64,000 nt of DNA from Lepiota brunneoincarnata (lineage: Eukaryota; Basidiomycota; Agaricomycetes; Agaricales; Agaricaceae): assembly GCA_023014365.1 (NCBI GenBank), contig JAEBUN010000082.1, positions 1-64,000 on the forward strand, given 5' to 3'. Positions 38,926 through 50,200 of the stretch are shown here, piece after piece. The translations under genes were made by a program, and so were the position numbers. The notes beneath the pieces were generated by a model, which was given only the letters and a program-made list of their open reading frames with translations, searched no databases and was not told the DNA's origin. Each line of letters opens with the position of its first letter. Position 1 is the first letter of the stretch.

Positions 38926-40405
38926 TCAATCGAAGTTCGCAATCGCGATCCACGGATCAGGCGTCTTCTCACGATGGTGTTCTACCGCCGGAGCGGAAGA
39001 AGAGGCCACGGGAGCTCGAGCTTCTGCGAAGAAGTCGGTTATTAACGCCTGGCGGTCGCGCCGCGCGAGGACGGAAGCACGCCAGATTGACGTGAGATCC
39101 ATTATCTGTCGGGTTCTTTTCTTCGAAACCAACAGACGTCGACCCAAAAAGACCGAGTTTATCTAGCCGCAAGAAGGGTCCTTGCCAACCCTCGTCTAAA
39201 CACCAATCCTTTGCACACTCCGCCAAGTCAGCCTCGGCTTCAGCACGCGGGATCTTAGTAAAGAGTCGCATCAGCTCAAACGCCTTCTTGGGAAGGCCTA
39301 GTTTCACAAGGTTATACGGGAGCGGGACGTTACGCCGCCCACGCATATCGAGTCGGGCGAAGGTGTTCATAGCCTGCGCCCACCCGGTCTTAATCGCGTC
39401 CTCAAGTTCTTGAGCGTTGAACATATCCCAGGAGACGTTGTATTCGCTTTTCAGCACGAGTACGCCATTCGCTGGCGGTACGGACTCCCTAAGCCGTACA
39501 TCCCAACGTACTCGGTAGTAATCACGGAGCCAAGCCGCGATCAACGTCGGAGGGTAGCCGCGCGCGATGTAGATATCCGAAGCTTCTCTACATGCCATCA
39601 CGTAATCGTTAAAACGCGATGAGAGCGCGGCGAGCCTCGATAGCTCCGAAACGAACGTGCCTTTCTTCACGTACAGCGGATGGAAGCTAATCCAGGGTAT
39701 GCGCTCAAAGTGGTTCATCGGTTTCCTATACGGCTTATGCTCAAGCCGACCGTTTGCCGTAAACAGCATCATGTCAAGGAACACCATAAATTGATCCGAA
39801 GATGACCACGTAATAGTACAGTTATCGAATCTAAGATTGTCGATAAGTAAGCTCAACGCGTCCTTCTCGTTATACGCATAAACGAGTGCGAGGCAATCAT
39901 CGATGTAGCGACCGTAGTACGCCACGTCAGGGGACCGGAGGGCGTCGCACTTCTCCTCGAAGTATACGCCGTATAGGTTCGCTAGGTCGGGGCTTGATGC
40001 CACCCCCATCGCGAGCCCACGGGCCTGCCGGTAATATTTCCCTTGGAACTGCACTAATAAGTTGTCGTCCGCTGCCCGCATGCATTCCCGTAACAGCTGT
40101 ACTTTAGCTGCTGCACGCGTTGCGTCGAAGTCGGTATCATCGACTTCTGGCTCAGCCTCGGCTAACCAACGGGTATAGTACTCTTCGGCAAAGGAGTGTG
40201 CCTTTTGTACATCCACGTGAGGATAGAAGGCGACAACGTCGCCCGAGACAAAGTACAAACGCTTAAGCATACCGTTCTCGAATCGGAACTGCGGTAGCGA
40301 CAACTTGCTCAATTTTATCGCCAGGTCTTTTGAACCATGAATAACGTACGGCGCCGATTGAATGATCGGTTTGAGACTTTTAGAAACATACTTCCCTGCA
40401 GGCCC
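38926..40405 (-). pseudogene. PLE reverse transcriptase, truncated and frameshifted
   Basis: RT motifs A, B and C (YIDD) and the thumb are present. An extra C in GACCCAAAAAG near 39143 (GACCAAAAAG in relatives) shifts the frame between KLGLFG and SKKRTRQ, so the C-terminus continues in another frame (38926-39147). The upstream end is cut inside GPAGKY at 40405, and the open frame beyond it is minisatellite sequence. Confidence 0.88.
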
Positions 40406-40870
40406 TAATAATATTCCGCGACGGAACGCGACCGCGTTCCGTCGGGGTCGTCGGGGTCGTCGGGGTCGTTCCCACGGGGGTCGCAGGTCGTTCCCACGCC
40501 CAGCGTCAAGGTCATTGGTCGTTCCCACGACCAGCGCCAAGGTTGTCCATCATTCCCACGGGGTTGCTGGTCGTTCCCACGGCCAGCGTCAAGGTTGTCC
40601 ATCGTTCCCACGGGGTCGCAGGTCGTTCCCACGGCCAGCGTCAAGGTTGTCCATCATTCCCACGGCCAGCATCAAAGGTGATGCATCAAATTCTCACGAG
40701 GTCGCGGGTCGTTCCCACGCCCAGCGCCAAGGTCATCGGTCGTTCCCACGAGGTCGCAGGTCGTTCCCACGCCCAGCGTCAAGGTCCTTGGTCGTTCCCA
40801 CGACCGGCGCCAAGGTCCTCCATCATTCCCACGGGGGGTAGTGGTCACTTGCGCCCAACCAGCGTCAAGG
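40406..40870. repeat. Minisatellite based on GGTCGTTCCCACG
   Basis: Begins with TCGGGGTCG triplet-like units (about 40440-40470) and continues as degenerate units of GGTCGTTCCCACG, CCAGCGTCAAGGT and CCATCATTCCCACGG to about 40870. Long open frames here are repeat artefacts. It adjoins the non-telomeric break of the PLE array. Confidence 0.85.
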
Positions 40871-42759
40871 TCGGAGAGGTCGCCGCTCCTGTCATCTTTC
40901 AACTGTTCTCGCTCGGGAGCACTTCAGTGCTCTCGAGCAGGGAATGCTTGCAGTGACACACCAGCGTCTCGTTCGAGAACGCTCCTTGGCTCATCTCCAC
41001 CGATATCCCCTTCCGTTCCGTTCCAGTCACTGTCCCCCCCCCCCCCCATCCAACCCCCACCAAGTTCATCCCCCCACGCTCATCCACACGGTCCTGTTGT
41101 CCCCCTCCCCCATGCATGGATTTCTAACGAGAATAGCAACCCCAGGATCACGTCCCAGACAGGTTGGGACTCTACCTATATGTACACACATTTACCAGGG
41201 AATGTGATTAAGGTATAATAGTCAAAAAAATACACAAAAGATGGCGAGCTGATCGCAGGCCTTCGATCGTTTGAGAGAATGCCAAGTTGCAGAAATAGGG
41301 ACCATCGAGGATGAATCGGTTCTTCTACATACCCCCGAAACATGCGAGGCCGCTGACGGAACGGGACAAGGGTCCCGTTCAATACCAATGGTGCTCCGAG
41401 ATCCTTGATCCGACAATAATATCCTCCGGGGTTCCGTCAGGGTCCATCTTCCGAGCTCTACAAGAGCTGGCATGTCCGGCGATGTGCCTACCTCTGCAGC
41501 AAACGACGGTGGTGTCTCCACCGCCTTAGGGCATCCTCCAGGAAACAGCGTAAGCGCAATGGAGCCTACGTGCCCTCTGTCGACTCCCCTGTGTCTCCAA
41601 AAAGTGTTCTCGTGCGAGAACGTGTTGTTTTACCCCTTGTACCTTACTTACCGGTGCCAGGGTCGCGGCAGCCTCTTTGGAGGAATGACGTACCCGGAAT
41701 CTAAAAGAGCATGAACGCACCGGCGTTCATGTAAATGTCTGCCGCTCCTCCTTCAAGCTTGAGAGCGGTCGATTAATCAATCTGGGCTGCGCTCACCTTG
41801 TGCAGATCCCCAGCAGCTTCCAACCGAGGCAGAGGCAGAGAGGCTGACGAGTGCAAATTTGCCCAGGCACCCTAAGTCCAGGAACATATTCAGCACGCGC
41901 ACTCGCTCCGAGCATCATTGGGGGAGGAAACTTACAGCACCCGTTCCAATCTTCCCCTCCCCCCGAACCGTTTGGCATTTCACGTTCACAACACATAAAG
42001 TAAAATCTATCTGAAAGGATCAACGGAAAAGGTCAGATAAATCATACCGCCAAAGCGAAGAAAAGAATTTGTACTTGCCTACCAAACACCCTGTGGATGT
42101 TCGCCAACGCGTACACCCGTCTCTCCCCATCGTGGTCGGTGATCACCATGCCGCCGATGCAGATTTGCTTCCGCTGCTTGGAAGATCAGATGCCTGCGCC
42201 AGCCGCCGGACGCTCGAATCACTCACCTCTCCAGCTATCCACCCAAACCGGTACTCGTACCGCTGGAAAGTAGCTTTAAGCCACCGATTATTGTTCGGGA
42301 CGAAAACGCGGTGCCTGCGCTGGAAACCGATGCGTGAATGTGCGCTGATGATTGTATATCGTGCAGATCCTTACCTTGAACGGCCTTGGGTGGTTTACGA
42401 TGGGCTTTCTGGCGATGCGGCGAGCCATAGTGGTCCGGGCGTTGCGGTCAGGCGTTGGTGAGAGGTGAGAGGCGTTGGAGGCAGGTAAGCGATCAATTTC
42501 TCGAATCATGGCGGGAATATGGCCGCTTGGCTCGCTGTGGCTGGAATTCATTCACAGCCCAACCCGGGCGTCACAAGGGCTTGTAGTTCCATGACTCGCT
42601 CGAATTGAGGCAGGAAGAATCAGGCGAGTTTCGACCAGCTTTCACGGAACCCCCCACAAGAAGCCCCTAAAATAGTTGCACAAAGCTGCCCGCTTGGGAC
42701 TATTTGCTGGTGTGGGGAAGGGCGCCCTCAAGCAACAGTATCATGGCCTGCATAGGGCA
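40871..42759. other. Gene-poor spacer
   Basis: I see no supportable gene. It contains a C-run at about 41034-41047 and two near-palindromes, TCTCGTTCGAGAAC (about 40967) and TTCTCGTGCGAGAA (about 41603). Short ORFs in several frames lack recognisable motifs or splice structure. Confidence 0.4.
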
Positions 42760-42885
42760 CACGGCTGGACATGCAATGGCCACCCCATGCCACCGCTCAT
42801 AGAGCTTGGGACGCGGATCCTAAACCCTAATGAGCCCGGAACAAACTCTCGGATCAAGGATCTCGGAGTGCCCCATGCCGTAGGA
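42760..42885 (+). repeat. Dispersed repeat, copy 1
   Basis: GCTGGACATGCAATGGCC, CCCATGCCACC and CGGATCAAGGATCTCGGAG match, with divergence, the reverse complements of copies near 54815-54930 and 57878-57942. Too degraded to assign to a transposon class. Confidence 0.55.
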
Positions 42886-43309
42886 GCCATTGTCATTTCA
42901 ACAGTTTACAGGCCACTCTATGCCTCGCACACCATCCCCTTTATCCTCTCCCTTTCCCTATCCGTGTATGATGATGATCCTTGCTTCCTCTAGCTGGGTG
43001 AGTGCCCCCATTTACTTTGACGTTCTCGCTCGGTCACAGATTATGCCTATTTTGGTCTGTGGGTCCATGCCCGATCACTCCCAATCTAGGGGCAAGATTG
43101 TATGGCCTACTCTCGGAATAAACATTGCCATGTGTCATCACCTCATTATATTCCAGCATCAACTGCAGTAGGAGAAGGGTTAGAAGGGCCCCCCGCCAGC
43201 AGTGGCTACGCTCATCTCCCTCTACCAGCTAGTCTCAGATGAACACCACTCTCCCTCATCGTGCGTTGCCACACACAGGCCAGTGCAGCACATGTGTTCA
43301 CGCATCACC
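42886..43309. other. Spacer without recognisable genes
   Basis: No motif, RNA gene or splice-supported ORF seen. Confidence 0.4.
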
Positions 43310-44035
43310 GGACGTGGGGAGTGTCCACGTATTCCCAATGTGGCAGGCGTGTACGGGTACCGCCTCCCCCGTTGATGCGTACTGTTATCGTGGGAAGTGT
43401 CCACCGCCACGCACTCCCAATGTGGCAAGCGTGATGCGTACTCTCTATCCGTGGGAAGTGTCCATCACCACGCAATCCCAATGTGGCAATCGTGATGCGT
43501 ACTCTCTATCCGTGGGAAGTGTCCATCACCACGCACTCCCAATGTGGCAATCGTGATGCGTACTCTCTATCCGTGGGAAGTGTCCATCACCACGCACTCC
43601 CAATGTGGCAATCGTGATGCGTACTCTCTATCCGTGGGAAGTGTCCATCACCACGCACTCCCAATGTGGCAATCGTGATGCGTACTCTCTATCGTGGGAA
43701 GTGTCCACCGCCACGCACTCCCAATGTGGCAATCGTGATGCGTACTCTCTATCGTGGGAAGTGCCCACTGCCACGCACTCCCAATGTGGCAATCGTGATG
43801 CGTACTCTCTATCGTGGGAAGTGTCCACCGCCACGCACTCCCAATGTGACAATCGTGATGCGTACTCTCTATCGTGGGAAGTGTCCATCACCACGCACTC
43901 CCAATGTGGCAATCGTGATGCGTACTCTCTATCGTGGGAAGTGTCCATCACCACGCACTCCCAATGTGGCAAGCGTGATGCGTACTTTTGATCATGGGAA
44001 GTGTCCGCACTGCTGATATCGTGGGAGTGACCACG
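43310..44035. repeat. Minisatellite, 60-61 bp unit, about 12 copies
   Basis: Units of the form GTGGGAAGTGTCCATCACC, ACGCACTCCCAATGTGGC and AATCGTGATGCGTACTCTC. Left copies have an extra base (CTATCCGTGG) relative to right copies (CTATCGTGG). This changes the period from 61 to 60 bp and opens a fortuitous repeat-encoded frame in the right half. Degenerate relatives appear near 46440-46520. Confidence 0.93.
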
Positions 44036-44629
44036 CATTCCAGATATAGCAGTCGTTCCAAGTACGGGTTCTGTCCAAGTCTCTTCACCGGTAGATGTTC
44101 AAGATGAGCTGAACCTGACAATGAACACCGGATCACGACCCTTGGGGCACTCATGCCCTTGCACACTCTCGCTGATCCGGTGCTGGTCGTCGGTCCCCTC
44201 CACTTACTGCCTTGCCTTGAGGCCATTTATCCTTCATCGCTCCAATTCCCACTCATCCAGCGCTGTGCCACCACGCTTCCGGCAACACCGGCGGTGATTT
44301 TTGGGCCAAGCAGCATCCTCATTTGTCTCCATGGCCGGCCAAGGACCGCCTCGACAAGATTGTTGCCTGCTACGGAATAAGCTTTGCCTCATGCATCCCA
44401 TGGAATTATTCCAAACCAAGATCTAGCCCAAAATCTTGACCAGAATAGACAAGCTCGGTTTCAAGAATTTTTGGAAAACACTCGTTTAGAATAAACACGG
44501 ACCTTACTTGGAAGCTTCTCAAGTTGAGGTTCAGGAAGTGCAGTATTAACTTGACTTACAAAACGTGACTAACAACGGCAGAACGTATTAAAGAGGTTGC
44601 GATCGCAGCAGGTTCTCCCAACATTTGCA
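44036..44629. other. Spacer upstream of the Asn-rich gene
   Basis: Decayed minisatellite remnants extend to about 44060. The rest shows nothing recognisable. The promoter of the gene at 44630 should lie here, but I see no convincing element. Confidence 0.35.
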
Positions 44630-44650
44630 ATGGCTTCCCCTGCCCCCCGC

Positions 44651-44688
<38 letters not shown>

Positions 44689-45103
44689 CGACAACCGCCG
44701 CCGCCGTCGTCCCAGGGACCAATCCGCCGCTGTTTCTGCTCGCCTGGCCCGCGCCATAGAGCTAGGGCCGGCAGAGGGAGGAATCACCAGGGACGAAGTG
44801 TTCGAATTCGTCATGGCCGGCGCAATTGTAAGCATTCAATACTCGGTCTCCATGCAAAAAAAAAACAACGAAGCTCAAGCCTAAAACGTCCACCAGGCAT
44901 ACACGATAGCCATCTACGATGACCCGCAAGGCAGAACCTTCCCGCAAATCATGGAACGGGTCCTCCGGACCATGCAAAGCGATGGTGAGTAACGCAGCAG
45001 CACCTTCATTCCCCCCCCCCACCGCAAATAACGCTTGTCAAATGCAGAGTTTGCCGAACGAAGGGCTGAGATGCTGCGGTGGTTCCAGATGTCGGGATTC
45101 TGA
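44630..45103 (+). CDS. Small uncharacterised protein with poly-Asn tract, three exons
   Basis: Exons 44630-44827, 44897-44984 and 45048-45103 give a 113-residue protein. Introns start gtaagc and gtgagt and end ccaccag and aatgcag, in phases 0 and 1. Residues 8-20 are poly-Asn from a CAA/AAC repeat, followed by a basic DNRRRRRPRDQ segment and then a compact, probably folded part (RLARAIELG, GITRDEVFEFVMAG, AYTIAIYDD, IMERVLRTMQSDEFAERR). The basic patch could be a nuclear signal. I do not recognise the family. The clean splice sites and tight frame make it a likely real gene, but no function can be given. Confidence 0.6.
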
Positions 45104-46019
45104 ACTTTGTTTTTTTTTTATCAATTTATATCTACGTCTTCCTGTGTTGCCTGCCTCCCCCCCCCCCACCAAAAAAATAAAATGCGATGTATGCCCGGCA
45201 GTGTGTCCTATGGGGCGCTTAAGATGCAAGAAAGGAACTGGAGAGGTGGACGAGTGGCTGCAGGTGTAACGACCACCACTCGTCACTGCTAGCGATTGTG
45301 TGATGAACCTGGGACGAACCTTTCAGAACACCCTAGCGAACCCGGATCAAACCTCGGATCAAAATCCTCAGAGTGCGCACATTAAGGAGTTTATCGTAAA
45401 TCTGTCTGTATGCAAGGAATGAGCCCTGGAGACTCGTCCATCTCTCTCAGACAACGTGCCCTATAAAACAATCGCAATCGCACTCGCACCCTGAACCCTT
45501 GGGTCGCCGTGTTTCGTTCCAGCGCTCCTCACTTGCGGAAGAGTCTGCATCTCTTCGGAATCATACTTGCCTGCATACCAATGTGAGCAGTCTATGAACC
45601 CTGCACTTGATCGAGCGATGCTGGGTTGACAGCTCGGTCATCACCCAACCCGACCAATGGCTATCCATGCCAATGGGGCACTGCTATATGTCTCAACCCG
45701 ACGTCTTGCGCTTCAACTAGTGTGCACCTAATTGCGGCACCGACCTCCCTCATCGCCCATCATTGCTACAGATGTGCCTATAACCTTATCGCTCTGTAGT
45801 CTCGCCTGTGCGCACAGAAGTAGCACACTTGCACTTAGATACCTTAGTTCCTAACGATGGAGATGTCCCCCCGCTGCCATAAGACCTTCGATAGGCTACA
45901 GCGTAAAGGACTACAGTTTTGTTTGTACATGGTGCCAGTGTCCCACTCGCACCCGCACATGCGAACAAGGCTTTCTCACCGGGACCGAAATACCCAAGCA
46001 TTCTCACTGTTCCCGGACG
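45104..46019. other. Spacer with a dispersed-repeat remnant
   Basis: About 45262-45376 contains CCCGGATCAAACCTCGGATC and TGTAACGACCACC, resembling the dispersed repeat at 42760 and 57878. Homopolymer runs (T at 45110, C at 45158, A at 45172) occur. No gene seen. Confidence 0.4.
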
Positions 46020-47010
46020 CTCGCACAACGGCAATCCAACTCTATCATGACGATATCTGTCTATCAGAGAGACCCTGAAGTTAATTATCGAGGCAAAGTC
46101 GGACTATCCATTGCACCCGGCAGTAGGCTAAACTCCCTTGTGAGAATGCCGGCTATCACAATTGCCGGAAACCTATACAATGGCTGCGCAAAGGTTTTCG
46201 GTTGCCCCCCGCCATTATTTGGACGTGAAATTCAGATCCAAAGGGTTCTGCACCAGGGTGAATATGCAGATGTGGGACAGAGCGATCGCCACCATTCCAC
46301 CACAGACGTTGACGGCTGCTCTAAAAAATTTTAACCAATTTGAATCTTGAAATGGCCTCGACCATCATCTCTCTCTATCATTCCGGTAGTCCGACAGGGC
46401 CAGGAGGACGTGCGGAAGTGCTGCTCAAGGCCCCTTGTGAGCACAGCATATTCCTGATATGGTGTGAGTGTCCGTACAAAGTCACGCATTCTTGATATGG
46501 TGCGAGCGCCCGTGTACACCTGTCGCATTATTTGGGTTGCAATGCCATTAGCAACCGGAGCAGGCACCCCTGACCGCATATGGGTAGAGCCAACACGGGT
46601 GATGCGTTCTCGTACGCGAACAGGGTGCTCTCACCCAGACCGAGATCGCTAGCGCAGCTATCAAATTCAGTGCCGGCGATAGCAGCAAACCAACTTTATC
46701 ATGACGGTATCTGTCCATCAGAGAGACCCTGAAGTTCATGATCGAGGCCATGCCGTGGAGCTGATCCCGCCGACGGTAAACCAACTCTCTTACGAAAACA
46801 TAAGCTTTCACAGAGTCTCCGGAAACCCCATGAAATACCTGGACAAAGGGAAATACCCTTTTACGAATCCAGGGGGGAACTGCACCCGGGGCAAAAATTG
46901 CAGAAGCGGGACGGAGAGGTGGCTGCCATTCCAACGCAGACGTCCACGTCTGCTCTGAAAATTTCAATCCATTTAAATCTTGAAAAGGCGTTGACCATCG
47001 CTCGCTGGGT
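46020..47010 (+). repeat. Diverged direct duplication (about 350 bp x 2)
   Basis: 46040-46380 and 46692-47005 share CAGAGAGACCCTGAAGTT, a TCATGACG(A/G)TATCTGTC block, GCCATTCCA-like sequence and TTTAAATCTTGAAA-like ends, with roughly every fifth base changed. Possibly remnants of a duplicated small gene, but I cannot find consistent reading frames. Confidence 0.6.
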
Positions 47011-47237
47011 ATCCTAGCTATTGTACTGGTAGGATGAGAGGGCCCAAAAAAATCAATATGATAGAATCGCGTGAGCCCAAAGGCGCCGCAGAATGAATTG
47101 AAAAAAAAGAAAAAGATTGCCGTTTGCGTAGGAATCGATTCTCAATATGAGGAGATGAAGGATGCGAAGGACCGCTCTCTAGCATCCCCCCCAGTTGCTT
47201 TCTCATACCGCTAACCAAGCAAACACTCTAACAAAAC

Positions 47238-50200
47238 ATGCCTTCCCAAACGTTCGCCTGCACGCAATGCGCTGAGACCTTTGCCGAGGTCAATGCCCGC
47301 GATATCCACAGTCGCCGCTGCCACAAAACGGTTACGGTGAACTATGTCAACCGCAAGATCAAGCTCGATCGGCAGGAAGACGGGATGTTCTGGTGCTACT
47401 GCGCCGACAACCACTGCCCCAGGGACTTCCTCACGACCAAGTCCATCCGTGAGCACGCCAGGTCGACTGGGCAGCCATGGGTTGGGCCCAGCGTTCAGGT
47501 TAGCCTGCGCTCGTTATTTCGCACTCCATCCGTGGCCCTGATCTTTTCTTGGCCTAGGATAATGACCCCAGTGAAAGCGGGGACGATGACGACACTCCAC
47601 CACCCCCCGCAAATCAGTTGGCCTTGGTATGCCCCTCCATTTCGTCTCCCCCTACCGCTTCGCATTTCTGACCATTACCCTCTCCCACGTAGCTCACCGC
47701 TGGTACCAATCCAACCCCCGCATCAACTCTCGCATCCCCTGTAAGAGCTTCTTGTCCCTCACATGCCTAGGAAGGCTCGCTAACTACATGCCAGGAGGAT
47801 ACTCATGCTGCTGGTGATCCCGCCGGCGAAGATGACATGGACCTGGGGAGCAACGCTGTAAGTCGACATGTCCTCATGCCCAGCCGTCCCCTATCCTGAT
47901 GCACTGAGCTCCCAGGCCAATGAGGGGGCTTCGGACGATCCGCTCCCAGTCCTCAGCGGAAACACCCTTGTCACCTCGCCCGTCCTCACACTGATGGGTT
48001 TATATTTCAATACGGCCCTTCGCTGCTTCATCTGCCTGGATTGCGGAGTGGCCCTCCTCCCCTCCGCCGCTCACAGTCACGTCCTGTCCTCACATGCTGA
48101 GGGTAAGGTCCCCTTCAATACTATGCAGTTTATTGAGGCCTGTAACGACCTGGAGGTTGCGGACGATTTCCCGGAGGACCTCGACGGGCATGAGGCCATT
48201 GACGGACTCCCACTGTTCCGGAACGCCCTCCTCTGCACCGTAGCTGGGTGCAGAAAGGTATACAACAAGGTGTCGTCCATGCGTCGCCACCACAGGACCC
48301 ACGAACCCTCCCTTCCGATGCCTTCCAGCTGGCCAGTAGTCTGTGCCCAGAGGCTTGACCATTCGCGGCACAACTCGTACTTTGTCGTCGTTCCCAAGGA
48401 GAATGCGCAGGAGCCACCAGCGGAGGAAGGCTCCTCCTTGGCATGGCTGGATGAGATCCAGGGGGCCATCGCTTCGGTTGTCCAACCGGTTTCCCTCGCA
48501 GCTCAAGATGGTCGCGAGCTCACTCCCTGGCTGAGGACTACGCAATGGACCGTCCATGTGGGCCTGCATAGGCCTGAGTTCCTCCGGTCTCTGGTTTCCA
48601 CCCCTGAAAGGAGGGACTATGCATGGCTCATCGATGGGGTGTGCCACATGTATTCCTGCGCCACCAACTACATGGACTCCACGCCTGAGCTGGTCCTTCA
48701 AAAGCTCAATACGAGCGACCCTGCAAAGTAAGTAGCCCTCTTTGCTTCCAATCATAGGGAGATTCTGACCCAGACACACTGCAGAGGGTTCTCCAATGAC
48801 CCTTTCCACGCCCACCAGCATGGGATGGAAACCCTGGAGCGTTACTGTACGGAAGTCATCCGACTTCTAGCATTCCTCCTCCGGGATAGAGGACCCTACG
48901 CACTCCCCCTGCCCCAGCATGTCCAGGTGGCTCTCGACCACCTGGGCACCCTAGGTCCTGCCTCGGCCTCTGAGGTGGGCGTGCTCATGTCCGGGATACA
49001 CAAGGTTCTGCTGGGTATTTGGACTACCAGATGGGACAGGACCCCAGAGAACAGCATAGGTGACCCAACGGTCTGCTACCTGGCCCTGTCGTCCATCCGG
49101 AAGGATGGCAGCTGGGCGCACCCTCGCATCATAACCCCCCGTATAGCCAAACTCCAGCACTGCATGCGCCTCACATTTCTGTACCAGATGCACGCCAGCG
49201 TAGACGTTCGGCAGGAGGCGGCAAACCTCTCTGACTGGTATACAGAAAAACTGGAATCAACGTTCAACTCGCTCAGTTCCCTCCAGCATCGTGCATCCGC
49301 CATCGCATACTCTTCCATCAGCCTACCCTCCATCTGGTGGATGGATTGCGGTCAATACACAGAGCTGCTCTACAAGGGCAGCCGCATCAACCTCGCCCAG
49401 ATTCGGCACTTGGCCCAAGAGCTGGACAGGCACTCCCGCCAGATGTGGCATGAAGATGTGCTCCTGGGGATGGATTTGCGGGCGGAACACGGCTTCTTGG
49501 TGGAGGACCTCAGCCTGGCCACCCCGGGCTACTCCTTTATTGACGACCATCGCAACACCACCTTCAAGAACCGGAGGATCTTTCTTGAGGCTGTTCTCAA
49601 GCACCCTCAGCACTCGCGGTCGTTCATTAGCGGCTACCATCCGGAGACTGGGGAGCCCTACTGGAACATCCAGATGATGAGGAAGTGGCTCTGCAGTTAC
49701 TGCAAGTTTCTGGCCCTCCAGATGACACGATTCGAGATCCTGGGAGGGTCCCCCAGCCGCGGGACTGAGCTTACCTGCATCCAAATCCGCAACACCTCCA
49801 CCCGCACCCGAGGGCTCTATGTCATGGGCGACCACCTTGCCATCGTTTGTCAATACAACAAGACCAGCGCCCTCACAGGCCGGGAGAGGCTGATCCCTCA
49901 CAGCCTGGATGCGTACACGTCGGATCTCATGATCCAAGATCTCGCTATCGCTCGTCCTTTCGCCCAAGTTGTGGCGCACATACTGTACGAGGGGAATCCT
50001 GAGGTCCAAAGGATCTGGAATACCTACCTCTTCGTCAACCGCGACCGGTTGTTCACCACCGACCATGTAACCAAGTGGATGAAGGCCATGACCGGCCCAG
50101 CCATGGGTATCCAGCTAGGCTTACAGCAGTGGAGGCATATCCAGGCTGCCTTTCGTCGCCATCACTGCACCGAGTTCGACCAGCTATTCGATGTGGAGCA

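Larger units (their letters stand above)
37851..40405 (-). mobile_element. Coprina-type PLE, subfamily A3, tandem 5'-truncated copy at the array's right edge
   Basis: A near-identical tandem partner of the A3 element to its left. It contains ribozyme, 3' region and about 1.4 kb of ORF with a frameshift. It is the only array copy whose 5' break does not meet TTAGGG repeats: GCAGGCCC is followed by TAATAATATTCCGCG and a minisatellite. Confidence 0.88.

Noticed and set aside
4638..40405. Interpretation of the array as LTR retrotransposons or a giant Terminon-type element
   Set aside because: No LTRs with TG..CA ends, primer-binding site, integrase or gag are present, and no extra coding genes lie between copies.
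40362..40956. Overlapping His/Arg/Pro-rich ORFs
   Set aside because: They are translations of the GGTCGTTCCCACG minisatellite in several frames.
43600..44040. Long repeat-encoded ORFs on both strands in the 60-bp minisatellite
   Set aside because: The period is a multiple of three only in the right half, both strands are open, and there are no start context, introns or domains.
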